This document shows, one piece after another, positions 6,313-15,172 of a stretch of 53,009 bases of DNA. The first letter of the stretch is position 1, and each line of letters opens with the position of its first letter. This DNA comes from Clostridiales bacterium. Its GTDB lineage: Bacteria; Bacillota; Clostridia; Lachnospirales; Lachnospiraceae. Made by a program: the position numbers and the translations under genes. The notes under the pieces are model-generated. The model made no database searches and was not told where the DNA came from. It saw only the letters and a program-made list of their open reading frames with translations. The stretch is taken from contig JAQXIM010000116.1 in assembly GCA_029007785.1 (NCBI GenBank), positions 1-53,009 on the forward strand, read 5' to 3'.

Positions 6313-8946
6313 ATGGCTGAAACGAAAAAGACAGTCCCCGTTACTGAGCCCGTTGCTCTGACCGATGCCGAGCTGGTTGCCCAGAAGGTTGCTTCCGTTC
6401 GGGCAGCACAGGCCAAGTTCGCCACCTACACCCAGGAGCAGGTTGACTACATCTTCTATAAGGCTGCCATGGCAGCGGATAATGCTCGTATCCCTCTGGC
6501 TAAGATAGCCGTTGAGGAGACAGGCATGGGTGTTTTGGAGGACAAGATCACCAAAAACCATTACGCTGCTGAGTTCGTTTACAACCACTATCGCAACAGC
6601 AAGACCTGCGGTATCATCGAGGAAGACAAAGAGTGGGGAATCACCAAGATCGCTGAGCCTCTTGGCGTAATCGCTGCTGTCATCCCTACCACCAATCCCA
6701 CATCCACTGCCATCTTCAAGACGCTGATCGCTCTGAAGACCCGCAACGGTATGATTATCAGTCCTCATCCTCGCGCCAAGAAGTGCACCTGCGCCGCTGC
6801 CAAGATCGTTCTGGACGCCGCTGTTGCTGCCGGTGCTCCCGAGGGAATTATCGACTGGTTTGACGAGCCCTCCATCCAGATCTCCGGTGATCTGATGAAG
6901 GCTTCTGACTGCATCCTGGCCACCGGCGGCCCCGGCATGGTTACCGCCGCATACTCTTCCGGTAAGCCCGCTTTAGGCGTTGGTCCCGGTAATGCTGCCG
7001 TTGTTATCGACGAGACTGCTGATATCAGGGATGCCGCTTACTCCATCATCCATTCCAAGACCTTTGACAACGGCATGATCTGTGCTTCTGAGCAGACTGT
7101 CTTTGTCTGTGAGAAGGTCTATGATGCCGTCAAGGCTGAATTTGCCAAGTACGGCTGCTATTTCCTGAATGCTGAAGAAAGAAAGAAGGTCGGCGAGACC
7201 GTTATCTGCTATCCTGCCGGCAATGTCAATGCTGCGGTTGTTGGCCAGCCTGCCTACAAGATCGCTGAGATGGCCGGCGTGAAGGTTCCCGAGACCACCA
7301 AGGTTCTCATCGGTGAGGTTGATTCCGTTGAGTTCTCCGAACCCTTCGCCCATGAGAAACTCTCTCCTGTTCTTGGTATGTACAAGATCAAGGATCTGGA
7401 TGAAGGCATCCAGAAGGCAGCCGCCGTTCTGCATATCTGCGGCGGCGAAGGTCACTCCTGCGGTCTGCATATCAACGCCACCGAGACCGAGAAGATCGCC
7501 AAGTTCTCCGAAGCCATGAAGACCTGCCGTATCCTTATCAATTCTCCTACTGCTCACGGCGGTATCGGAGATATTTACAACTTCAAACTCGCTCCCTCCC
7601 TTACTCTGGGCTGCGGTTCCTGGGCCGGCAACTCCCGTTCTGAGAATATCGGTATCTTCCACCTGCTCAACATCAAGACTGTCGCTGAAAGGAGAGAGAA
7701 CATGCTTTGGCTCAGAACTCCCGAGAAGATCTACCACAAGAAAGGCTGTATGCAGCTGGCTCTGCGAGAGCTGCGTGACGAGTACAACTGCAAGAAGGCC
7801 TTCATCGTTACCGATACTTTCCTGTATCAGAACGGCTACACCAAGCCTATCGAGGATGAACTGGACCGCATGGGAATCACCCACGCCTGCTTCTATGAGG
7901 TTGCTCCCGATCCGACCCTGCAGATTGCCCGCACAGGTGTAAAGCAGGTTAATGCTTTCCAGCCCGATGTTATCATCGCCCTGGGCGGCGGCTCCTCCAT
8001 GGATGCTGCCAAGATCATGTGGCTGATGTATGAGCATCCCGAAGAAGATTTCTTCGATCTGGCCAGTGTATTCATGGATATCCGCAAGAGAATCCATAAG
8101 TTCCCCAAGATGGGTCTGAAGGCTAAGCTGGTTTGCATCCCCACTTCTGCCGGTACCGGTTCCGAGGTTACTCCCTTCGCCATCATCACCGATGCTGACA
8201 CCGGAACCAAGTGGCCTCTGGCTGACTACGAGCTCATGCCCACCATGGCTATCGTAGATGCCGACAACATGATGAATGCTCCCCGCGGCCTGACTTCTGC
8301 CTCCGGTATCGATGTTCTGACCCACTCCACCGAAGCCTTTGTCTCCATTATGGCTACCGACTACACTGACGGTTTTGCCATCAAGGCTACTCAGAACGTT
8401 ATGAAATACCTGAAGCGTGCTTATGACAACGGCGCCAAGGACATCGAAGCCCGTGTGAAGATGGCTGACGCAGCCTGCATGGCCGGTGTTGCTTTCGCCA
8501 ATGCTTTTCTGGGTCTGTGCCATTCCATGGCTCACAAGCTGGGTGCTTTCCATCATCTGCCCCACGGTGTTGCCAACGCACTGCTCATGTGCGAGGTCAT
8601 GAAGTACAACGCAAACGAGGCTCCTTTCAAGATGGGTACCTTCTCTCAGTATAAATATCCTCACGCGCTGGAACGTTATGCTGAGTTGGCCCGTTACTGC
8701 GGCATCTGCGGCAAAGACGACCGTGAAACCTTTGATCTCTTCGTTGCCGCCATTGAACAGCTGAAGGCCGATGTGGGTATTAAGCCCTGCATCAAGGATT
8801 ATGGTATTGATGAGCAGAAGTTCCTGGATACTCTGGATACCATGGTTGAAGCTGCGTTCAACGATCAGTGCACCGGTGCCAACCCTGTATATCCCAGAAT
8901 GAGCGACATGAAGGAAATGTATCTGCGCTGCTACTACGGCAAATAA
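6313..8946 (+). CDS. adhE: Bifunctional acetaldehyde-CoA/alcohol dehydrogenase
   Basis: 877 residues, the full length of the AdhE family. The N-terminal half is a CoA-acylating aldehyde dehydrogenase with the catalytic cysteine C257 in GMICASEQT. The C-terminal half is an iron-dependent alcohol dehydrogenase, with the NAD-binding GGGSSMDAAK and the metal-binding histidines in GLCHSMAHKLGAFHHLPHG. Together they reduce acetyl-CoA to ethanol using two NADH, regenerating NAD in fermentation; AdhE usually forms cytoplasmic filaments called spirosomes. GGAGG lies seven bases before the ATG. The gene is rich in codons such as GCC, ACC, ATC and AAG, more so than its neighbours, consistent with very high expression. 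It is transcribed alone: a strong terminator lies on each side, and it has its own promoter and a long leader. Confidence 0.98.
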   Translation: MAETKKTVPVTEPVALTDAELVAQKVASVRAAQAKFATYTQEQVDYIFYKAAMAADNARIPLAKIAVEETGMGVLEDKITKNHYAAEFVYNHYRNSKTCGIIEEDKEWGITKIAEPLGVIAAVIPTTNPTSTAIFKTLIALKTRNGMIISPHPRAKKCTCAAAKIVLDAAVAAGAPEGIIDWFDEPSIQISGDLMKASDCILATGGPGMVTAAYSSGKPALGVGPGNAAVVIDETADIRDAAYSIIHSKTFDNGMICASEQTVFVCEKVYDAVKAEFAKYGCYFLNAEERKKVGETVICYPAGNVNAAVVGQPAYKIAEMAGVKVPETTKVLIGEVDSVEFSEPFAHEKLSPVLGMYKIKDLDEGIQKAAAVLHICGGEGHSCGLHINATETEKIAKFSEAMKTCRILINSPTAHGGIGDIYNFKLAPSLTLGCGSWAGNSRSENIGIFHLLNIKTVAERRENMLWLRTPEKIYHKKGCMQLALRELRDEYNCKKAFIVTDTFLYQNGYTKPIEDELDRMGITHACFYEVAPDPTLQIARTGVKQVNAFQPDVIIALGGGSSMDAAKIMWLMYEHPEEDFFDLASVFMDIRKRIHKFPKMGLKAKLVCIPTSAGTGSEVTPFAIITDADTGTKWPLADYELMPTMAIVDADNMMNAPRGLTSASGIDVLTHSTEAFVSIMATDYTDGFAIKATQNVMKYLKRAYDNGAKDIEARVKMADAACMAGVAFANAFLGLCHSMAHKLGAFHHLPHGVANALLMCEVMKYNANEAPFKMGTFSQYKYPHALERYAELARYCGICGKDDRETFDLFVAAIEQLKADVGIKPCIKDYGIDEQKFLDTLDTMVEAAFNDQCTGANPVYPRMSDMKEMYLRCYYGK

Positions 8947-8978
8947 GTTTCACTTTTGAAAAACTCGTTTATAATAAG

Positions 8979-9008
8979 AAACACCCGCCCAAATGGGCGG
9001 GTGTTTGT
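8979..9008. terminator. Shared terminator between adhE and the VanW gene
   Basis: AACACCCGCCC and GGGCGGGTGTT form an 11-bp GC-rich stem with an AAAT loop. T-rich bases on each side let it serve both converging genes. Confidence 0.85.
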
Positions 9009-9027
9009 AATGATTCGGAAACATGAT

Positions 9028-10530
9028 CTATTCGGAAACATTATCCGGATCCGGTTCTTCATCCGGTTCCGGCGGATCGATCGGTTCTTCCGTGTTATCT
9101 TTGGACGGCTTCTCGGCAGCCGTTTCGGAAGGGGTTTCCGGTGATTCCGTAGATGCCGGTTCTGTAGATTCCGGTTCTTTCTTCTTGGTACCCCGGATAA
9201 TCGTACGGGTGGTTCCCTGATATACGTCTGTGTGGAGCAGTGTTCGTTCCGTCTCTACGCCGTTGACATAGACAACTTTGGTCAAAGTGGCTTTCACTGC
9301 AGGGTGAATGGAGCCGCTGACCTGTTCTGTACCTTCTTCCAGGGTGGGATCTTCCTTGATGATGGGATCCGGTGTCGTCTTGGAAATGGTATAGGAAATG
9401 AAATCAACCGTTCGGTCGGAAGAGCGAGTCTCCTTGCCATATATGCTGAAGGTCAGTGTATAGCCATCTGCACTGGAAGCAATGTAGATGGGAGAATCTG
9501 TGTTGTTGGAGAAGACAAGATCCTTGCTTCCCTCGGCAATAGCCGCATCCGAAGCATAGGGAACGTATCCAACTACCATGGAGTGGGGATGTCTCTCGTC
9601 CACCTGAAGTTCTGCCCGGATTACCGCATTATAAAGAGTGGTGGAAACCTGGCAGACACCGCCTCCGTAGGCATCTTCGGAAGTTCCGTTTACATACTGG
9701 GGGGCCAGTTCATATCCATTTGCCGCCGTCCGGCTCAGGATGGTGTCGCTGACAGAGAGGGACTCTCCCGGCATCAGAATCTGACCGTTCAGTCTTTGAG
9801 ATGCGACCCGGATATTGGTTTTGCGGGCACTGGAACTGGTAGAATAGCTGGTGCTGAAGGTACTGAGACGATCCTGCACCTGAGACAGCTGTTCGGCGGT
9901 TCTCTTGGGAAGGCTGACTTCTGCAACGGCCTCCACTGTCATATTTTCGGATAAAGATTTTTCCAGGGTGCTGCAGATGTTTTCAACCGTCTTACTGACG
10001 TTTGTCTTCAGACCGTTCACTTCCTGGGAAACGATAAATTCTCCGTTTTCTCTGGTAAGAGAGGCGTCAACGGCTTCGGTGTCCTGAGAAGCAATCTGCT
10101 CGGTTACGAATTGTTCAATGGCTTCTTTATCGTATTGATAATCCACCTCGACGGAAGCACTGTCATATCGGAGATCAGTTCTTTCTTTGTATCGGGTAAT
10201 CAGAGAACCAACCTTGCCGTAAAAAGCAGCCTGATCGGCGGCAGTGTCAGCATCCCATGTCAAACCCAATTGAGAAGCGGTGATCTCAGCCTGTTTATCG
10301 GAATAAGTGACGGTGATACTGGAAGAAGCAATACGAGAAAAGTATTCTTCAATCATTGTTCTGGCTTCTGCTTTTGTTTTTCCTCCGAGATCCAGAGACT
10401 GAACTTGGACGCCTTCTTCAATCTTTGTTTCATCCGTTATTGTAGGGGCGGCCATGGCCGGTCGGCTGAAACTGAATAAAGAACAGCCGAGGAATAAGAA
10501 AAAAACGGATGCAAACCGGTGTCTTTGCAT
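9028..10530 (-). CDS. VanW-family exported protein with peptidoglycan-binding-like and G5 domains
   Basis: 500 residues. A signal peptide (about 1-27, ending AMA) is followed by a PG_binding_4-like region (about 45-205). The VanW domain lies at about 230-345, with its diagnostic GGGVCQVSTTLYNA (289 onward). A G5-type domain follows (about 370-430, ending GTTRTIIRGTKK), then an acidic proline/threonine/glutamate-rich tail (435-500). Such proteins are exported, bind cell wall, and are often paired with wall-remodelling functions; the enzymatic role of VanW is not established. The start follows GGAGG. It is divergent from the NlpC/P60-like gene, across a 450-base gap with a promoter for each. 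No cell-wall anchor motif is visible, so retention would be through wall binding. Confidence 0.88.
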   Translation of the reverse strand: MQRHRFASVFFLFLGCSLFSFSRPAMAAPTITDETKIEEGVQVQSLDLGGKTKAEARTMIEEYFSRIASSSITVTYSDKQAEITASQLGLTWDADTAADQAAFYGKVGSLITRYKERTDLRYDSASVEVDYQYDKEAIEQFVTEQIASQDTEAVDASLTRENGEFIVSQEVNGLKTNVSKTVENICSTLEKSLSENMTVEAVAEVSLPKRTAEQLSQVQDRLSTFSTSYSTSSSARKTNIRVASQRLNGQILMPGESLSVSDTILSRTAANGYELAPQYVNGTSEDAYGGGVCQVSTTLYNAVIRAELQVDERHPHSMVVGYVPYASDAAIAEGSKDLVFSNNTDSPIYIASSADGYTLTFSIYGKETRSSDRTVDFISYTISKTTPDPIIKEDPTLEEGTEQVSGSIHPAVKATLTKVVYVNGVETERTLLHTDVYQGTTRTIIRGTKKKEPESTEPASTESPETPSETAAEKPSKDNTEEPIDPPEPDEEPDPDNVSE

Positions 10531-10585
10531 AAATAAACCTCCTTCACAAAGTATCTATATGTGATTCGTTTCATATATATCATCC

Positions 10586-10614
10586 TTTATATAAAAAGGA
10601 CGCCATTTTGACAA
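10586..10614 (-). promoter_or_regulatory. Promoter of the VanW gene
   Basis: Read leftward, TTGTCA (10609-10614) and TATAAA (10586-10591) are exactly 17 bases apart, and the ATG is about 55 bases downstream. Confidence 0.65.
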
Positions 10615-10741
10615 GTATATCACAGAATGTGTTGAAATAAAATACATTTCCGTAAAAAGGAATTCCGGAACGTGATATATAATAAGAAAGAATATGGTAA
10701 AAAATGGAAGAGAAATAAATTTGTAAAAAATTTGTAACATC

Positions 10742-10770
10742 TTGACTCCCCCATGGTTTCATGCTAACAT
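10742..10770 (+). promoter_or_regulatory. Promoter of the NlpC/P60-Fn3 gene
   Basis: TTGACT and TAACAT are spaced by 17 bases. The start codon lies about 215 bases downstream, which leaves a long leader. Confidence 0.55.
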
Positions 10771-10777
10771 TATTCAT

Positions 10778-10984
10778 AAGAATGAAAATATAAATGAAAT
10801 TTATATGAAGATATGTTTTTTGTCGAAAAAAGCGTCGCCTCGGATATTCCCGGATTTGCCGGAGCCGAATCCACAGAGAAAGCGGCCATAGCTTAAGGAA
10901 GAGAAAAAGCATAAATCCATATGGTAATATTTTTTGTTTTACAGTTGAGGATATTTTCTTGTTTATCAGTGATGGGAGAGTTTG
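10778..10984 (+). other. Long, possibly structured 5' leader of the wall hydrolase gene
   Basis: There is no open frame. The central part (about 10825-10920) is GC-rich against AT-rich flanks and can fold: GGATT at 10850-10854 pairs with AATCC at 10867-10871 around CCGG-containing bases, and CTC near 10838 can meet GAG near 10861. A gene for a wall hydrolase preceded by a structured leader suggests RNA-level control, but the bases do not match the c-di-AMP (ydaO) or c-di-GMP riboswitch consensus that I know. Confidence 0.35.
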
Positions 10985-13882
10985 ATGACAGTCATAAAGG
11001 GATTTTTGAAGGTTTTTTGTTTGGCAGTTACCGCCAGTTCTTTTCTGTTGATGGGTGGAATGCAGGCTATGGCTGCTCCATTGACATGGGGAAATAACAG
11101 TGAGAATATTCTGAATGGAGGAGTGTTGTCGGAAATAGATTCCAGCGGCCTCTTTTTCTTTTCCAATCAGGAAGACGAAAATAGTCTTTATTCTCTGTGC
11201 AATGAAAAGGAGACAAAGATTATCAAGGATGCCTGCTCGGATATCAACGTTCTGGGAGATTTCGTTTATTATGTAACCGAGGAAGGAAAACAGGTGGTCA
11301 GTTATGATAAAGTGACCAGAAACCGTCAGGTCTGTTTTCAGGTTCAGCAGGGAATCGACGAGCTTTATGTGAACTCCGAAGGAGAGTTTTATTATCTCTC
11401 GGATGGAGTTGTTTATTCCCGCAGGATAGATCAGGCAGCGAAAGAAGAGGTAAAAACCGGGTCGGAGATTCTTCATTTCATTCCCGGTGATGACGGAATC
11501 ATTTATGCTGAAGGGGAGAGCAGGGACTATACTCTCTATGCAGGGGATACAGAAATTGCAGATCATGTAACGAGTTTTTATGTAACAGAAGGATATCTGA
11601 TCTTCCAGCAGGACGGAGAGGATTATCAGGTCAGAGTATTTGATTTGTTCCATGAATTCCAGCCTTCGGATATCAAAGAATATCAGTTGGGAGAAAGTGT
11701 GAATCGAGCTGCAGCAGCAGCCAGCCACGAAGAAGAAGGAGTGTGTGAAGTCTGTGAGGAAAATGCGGAAGAGTATTCTCTCACAGGTGTCATTCCCGGA
11801 GAACCGGTGAATTCAGAAGACAGTGACAGTATGATGCTGGACGCCAGCAAGACCTCTCAAACGGGTGCGGTATCCATATTGGGATCGGTATCGGAAGGTC
11901 AGCAGAATATGGTAAGACGAGCTCAGCAGCAGCATTTGATTGAATGGACTCCTCTGAAGAATATTACCGGATGGGGCGGCGGTTATGTATTCAAGAAGGG
12001 CGTTACTTATACAGGACTTCCCTATGGTCAGCCGGTCAACGCCTGCTATGTTCCCTGGGATGCTTCTCTGGTAGGATTTCTTCAGGCAGTTGATAATATT
12101 AACAGCAAAATGTATACCAGTTATTCCAGCTATAATCGTAAGGCCCCTTATTATTCCTGCGACTGCAGTTCTTTCGTATCCTGGTGCTGGGATCTTCCCA
12201 GCCGGTCCACCACAAGAGACATTCCCGGCTATTCAAAGAAGGTGGCCAGTCAAAGTGTTTATAGTGTGGAAATCGGAGATGCTTTTGATTATCCGGGAAG
12301 CCATGTTGTTATGGTCAGCGATGTGGGTTATCGAGGAGATCAGATCGTATATGTGGAAATCATAGAGCAGACACCGCCCAGTACAAGGCTGACCCGTTAC
12401 GGAGAAGGCGGAAGCAAGTCTCTGGCCGATCTTCAATCCAAATACATTGGCGGGGGCTATACTTTGTACCGAAGTAAAACAAGGACTTCCGTGTCTTATG
12501 AACCCAGTCCGGCTGTTGTTTTGGATGGAGAAGACGGAACAATCAGTCTTTCTGTGGACTCCGCTACTTTGGAAATCGGTAAGACGAAGAAAATCAAATA
12601 CGAAACAACTTTGGAAGGAACTCCCAGCTGGACCAGTTCGGATACCAGTGTTGCCACAGTCAATTCGGAAGGAAAAGTAACGGCAGTGGGAGGCGGAAAA
12701 GCAACCATTACCCTTAAGATCGGATATATCAAGGCAAAAGCAGCTATTTTTGTTAAAACAGAAGCTGTTGAGATTGAAAAACTGACGGCTACCAGGACCT
12801 GCGGCATCGATTTAACCTGGAAAGAAGTAAAGGGAGCAGATCAATATCAGGTTTTCCGACGTCAGGGAGATTCCGATTGGGAATCTCTGGGCTACACGAC
12901 AAATCTTTCCTACAGCGATACGGGACTGGAATATTATACCAATTATTATTATACCGTCTGCGGAATCATCAATAACGGAACGAAGAAGATTCAGGGGCTG
13001 TATGATACCACAGGCAGTGTTATTAAGACAGTAACGGAGACACCGGTGCTTTCGTCTGTAAAAACGGTAACTTACAAATCCCAGCAGTTGAATTGGAAAG
13101 CTGTGGAGGGGGCAGCAGGATACCGGGTGTACTGTATCAATCCCGGAAGTAAGAATTGGGTTCGTCTGGGAGAAACAAAAAAAACTTCCTATGTTAATCG
13201 AAATCTTACGACAGGCGGTTTGTATACATATACCGTTCGTGCCTATTTCCTGAACAATCAAAAGGAAGTTGTGCTGAGTAATTACGATCCGAAAGGAGTA
13301 CAGAAAGTGTGCTGTCCCCCGACTCCGGAATTGAAAAAGGCGGTAGTTCAGGATTATAACCGGGTAAAAGTCAGCTGGAAATCGGTAAAGGGTGCCGAGT
13401 ATTATCGAGTATATCGGAAAACTGCTGACAGCCAGTGGGTGCGTCTGGCAACGGTGAAAGGTTCCCTTTCTTCCTATATTGATAAAACAGCAGATCCGGG
13501 AGAAACGTATACTTATACGGTTCGTGCTCTGAGAATGGCTGGCGGAAACCCTTATCTCAGCGGTTATGATTCCAAAGGCGTAACTTGTACGGTTACTCTG
13601 GACGCACCGCAGCTGGTATCGGCCGTGTCAAAAAAGGCAGGACAAGTTAAGCTGACCTGGGAAGCCGTTTCCGGTGCAGATGGTTATCGGGTGTATTATA
13701 AGGAGCCGGGTGGTCAGTGGGTGAGTCTGGATACGTTAGAAGGAAATATCCTGACTTACACGCATAAGAATCTGAAATCCGGGAAAACGTACATCTATAC
13801 GGTACGTGCTTACTGGAACACCGGCGGAAAGCTTTATCTGGGATCCTATGACAAAGCAGGGATGGAAGTTTCCGTGAAATAA
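10985..13882 (+). CDS. Exported NlpC/P60-like (CHAP-like) wall hydrolase with Big2 and four Fn3-like repeats
   Basis: 965 residues. The signal peptide (about 1-29, ending AMA) is followed by a beta-rich region of repeated YYLSDG/YYVTEEG units (about 40-230), resembling DUF5050-type propellers. A papain-like amidase/peptidase domain lies at about 335-495, with C394 in CDCSSFVSW and H440 in GSHVVMVSD. A Big2-type Ig domain (about 515-595) and four Fn3-like repeats follow (about 600-965, each with GAxxYRVYxK...W...Y.YTVRA). It probably cleaves peptidoglycan stem peptides or cross-bridges outside the cell. The ATG has GGGAGAG six bases upstream; a TTG one codon earlier is less likely. The repeats are of the same type as those in the L,D-transpeptidase at 17564-19906, so the two proteins probably bind the same wall ligand. 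Confidence 0.85.
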   Translation: MTVIKGFLKVFCLAVTASSFLLMGGMQAMAAPLTWGNNSENILNGGVLSEIDSSGLFFFSNQEDENSLYSLCNEKETKIIKDACSDINVLGDFVYYVTEEGKQVVSYDKVTRNRQVCFQVQQGIDELYVNSEGEFYYLSDGVVYSRRIDQAAKEEVKTGSEILHFIPGDDGIIYAEGESRDYTLYAGDTEIADHVTSFYVTEGYLIFQQDGEDYQVRVFDLFHEFQPSDIKEYQLGESVNRAAAAASHEEEGVCEVCEENAEEYSLTGVIPGEPVNSEDSDSMMLDASKTSQTGAVSILGSVSEGQQNMVRRAQQQHLIEWTPLKNITGWGGGYVFKKGVTYTGLPYGQPVNACYVPWDASLVGFLQAVDNINSKMYTSYSSYNRKAPYYSCDCSSFVSWCWDLPSRSTTRDIPGYSKKVASQSVYSVEIGDAFDYPGSHVVMVSDVGYRGDQIVYVEIIEQTPPSTRLTRYGEGGSKSLADLQSKYIGGGYTLYRSKTRTSVSYEPSPAVVLDGEDGTISLSVDSATLEIGKTKKIKYETTLEGTPSWTSSDTSVATVNSEGKVTAVGGGKATITLKIGYIKAKAAIFVKTEAVEIEKLTATRTCGIDLTWKEVKGADQYQVFRRQGDSDWESLGYTTNLSYSDTGLEYYTNYYYTVCGIINNGTKKIQGLYDTTGSVIKTVTETPVLSSVKTVTYKSQQLNWKAVEGAAGYRVYCINPGSKNWVRLGETKKTSYVNRNLTTGGLYTYTVRAYFLNNQKEVVLSNYDPKGVQKVCCPPTPELKKAVVQDYNRVKVSWKSVKGAEYYRVYRKTADSQWVRLATVKGSLSSYIDKTADPGETYTYTVRALRMAGGNPYLSGYDSKGVTCTVTLDAPQLVSAVSKKAGQVKLTWEAVSGADGYRVYYKEPGGQWVSLDTLEGNILTYTHKNLKSGKTYIYTVRAYWNTGGKLYLGSYDKAGMEVSVK

Positions 13883-13915
13883 ATAGAGATAAAAGATAGC
13901 AGAAAGTAAAAATAG

Positions 13916-13924
13916 TGGTACAAT
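13916..13924 (+). promoter_or_regulatory. Possible extended -10 promoter for the glf operon
   Basis: TGG-TACAAT fits an extended -10 element with no clear -35. If real, the terminator-like hairpin just downstream lies within the leader of glf. Confidence 0.3.
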
Positions 13925-13985
13925 AAGGGGAAAGATATGGGGAAGATTTTAAAAATAAAGGATTCCTGTGCCTTTCCCCTTTTGT
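13925..13985 (+). terminator. Terminator or leader attenuator before glf
   Basis: AAGGGGAAAG (13925-13934) and CTTTCCCCTT (13972-13981) form a perfect 10-bp stem with a 37-base loop, and T-rich bases follow. It may end the upstream wall hydrolase transcript (stop 42 bases before) or act as an attenuator for glf. Confidence 0.5.
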
Positions 13986-14047
13986 ACGGAGAAGAAAGAG
14001 ATTCGAAAAGACGTAATACAAAATAAGAAGAATGGGAGAAGAAAATC

Positions 14048-15154
14048 ATGAAAAAGTATGATTACGTAATCGTTGGCGGCGGACTTTTCGCCGGTGTATT
14101 TGCATGGCATGCGATCCGGGCAGGAAAGAAATGTCTGGTAGTAGAAAAACGGGAGCATCTGGGAGGAAATATTTACTGTGAAGATGTGGAAGGCATTCAT
14201 GTTCATCGATATGGAGCTCATATTTTTCATACCAGTGATAAGAGAGTCTGGGATTTTGTAAATTCTCTGGTGGAATTCAATCGTTATACGAATTCTCCGG
14301 TGGCGAATTACCATGGCGAAATCTACAATATGCCTTTTAATATGAATACTTTCCACCAGATGTGGGGAATTCGCACACCCCAGGAAGCAAAGGAAATTCT
14401 GGAAAAACAGAGGGGAGAGCTTACCGGGGAACCTCAGAATCTGGAGGAACAGGCCATTCGTCTGGTGGGCAGAGATATCTATGAAAAGCTGGTGAAAGGA
14501 TATACGGAAAAACAGTGGGGACGTGACTGCAAAGACCTCCCGGCCTTTATCATTAAAAGGCTGCCGGTGCGATTTGTATATGATAATAATTATTTCAACG
14601 ATCGCTATCAGGGAATTCCGATAGGAGGATATAATGTTCTGACAGAAGCTCTGTTTGAAGGCTGTGATGTGGAGCTTGGTGCAGACTTCCATGATAATCG
14701 GGAAAAATATCGGGCATTGGGAGAAAAAATTCTTTATACGGGGACGATTGACTCTTGGTATGATTTCTGCTATGGTATGTTGGAATATCGAAGTCTTCGT
14801 TTTGTAACGGAAGTGCTGGAGGAAGAGAATGCTCAGGGTGTAGCGGTTGTCAATTACACCGACAGAGAAACTCCTTATACCCGGGTAATCGAACACAAGC
14901 ACTTTGAATATGGTACACAGCCCCATACGGTAATTACCCGGGAATATCCGGATACCTGGACGCCGGGAAAAGAACCTTACTATCCCATCAATGATGAGAA
15001 AAACCAGGCTCTGTACCAGAAGTATCATGAACTGGCAGAGAAAGAAGAAAATGTTCTTTTCGGAGGAAGATTGGCTGAGTATCGTTATTATGATATGGAT
15101 AAGGTCATTGCTTCCGCTCTGGCATTGGCTGACAGAGAATTGCAAGGAATGTAA
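14048..15154 (+). CDS. glf: UDP-galactopyranose mutase
   Basis: 368 residues, the normal length for the family. The FAD-binding Rossmann motif is at the N-terminus (VGGGLFAGVFA, residues 9-19), followed by EKREHLGGNIY and the family-typical HRYGAHIFHT, FNRYTNSP and GYTEKQWG segments. The enzyme converts UDP-galactopyranose to UDP-galactofuranose in the cytoplasm, using reduced FAD. Galactofuranose is found only in surface glycans, so the product must feed a wall or capsule polymer. It is followed after 18 bases by a polyprenyl-phosphate sugar transferase and then a GT2 gene, forming a small operon. The start has GGGAGAAG eight bases upstream. No UDP-glucose 4-epimerase is seen in the window. 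Confidence 0.96.
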   Translation: MKKYDYVIVGGGLFAGVFAWHAIRAGKKCLVVEKREHLGGNIYCEDVEGIHVHRYGAHIFHTSDKRVWDFVNSLVEFNRYTNSPVANYHGEIYNMPFNMNTFHQMWGIRTPQEAKEILEKQRGELTGEPQNLEEQAIRLVGRDIYEKLVKGYTEKQWGRDCKDLPAFIIKRLPVRFVYDNNYFNDRYQGIPIGGYNVLTEALFEGCDVELGADFHDNREKYRALGEKILYTGTIDSWYDFCYGMLEYRSLRFVTEVLEEENAQGVAVVNYTDRETPYTRVIEHKHFEYGTQPHTVITREYPDTWTPGKEPYYPINDEKNQALYQKYHELAEKEENVLFGGRLAEYRYYDMDKVIASALALADRELQGM

Positions 15155-15172
15155 AAGATAGGTGGAGTGGTT

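Noticed and set aside
6973..8664. 563-codon open frame opposite adhE
   Set aside because: A shadow of the strongly biased codon use of adhE. The translated product has no recognisable motif or start signal.
10820..10920. c-di-AMP (ydaO) riboswitch
   Set aside because: A GCCGAATCC piece resembles the start of that class, but the later conserved segments are not found in order. Left as an unclassified leader.
10580..11728. 382-codon minus-strand frame across the VanW/hydrolase gap
   Set aside because: It covers the divergent promoter region and the hydrolase signal peptide, and has no ribosome site or domain.
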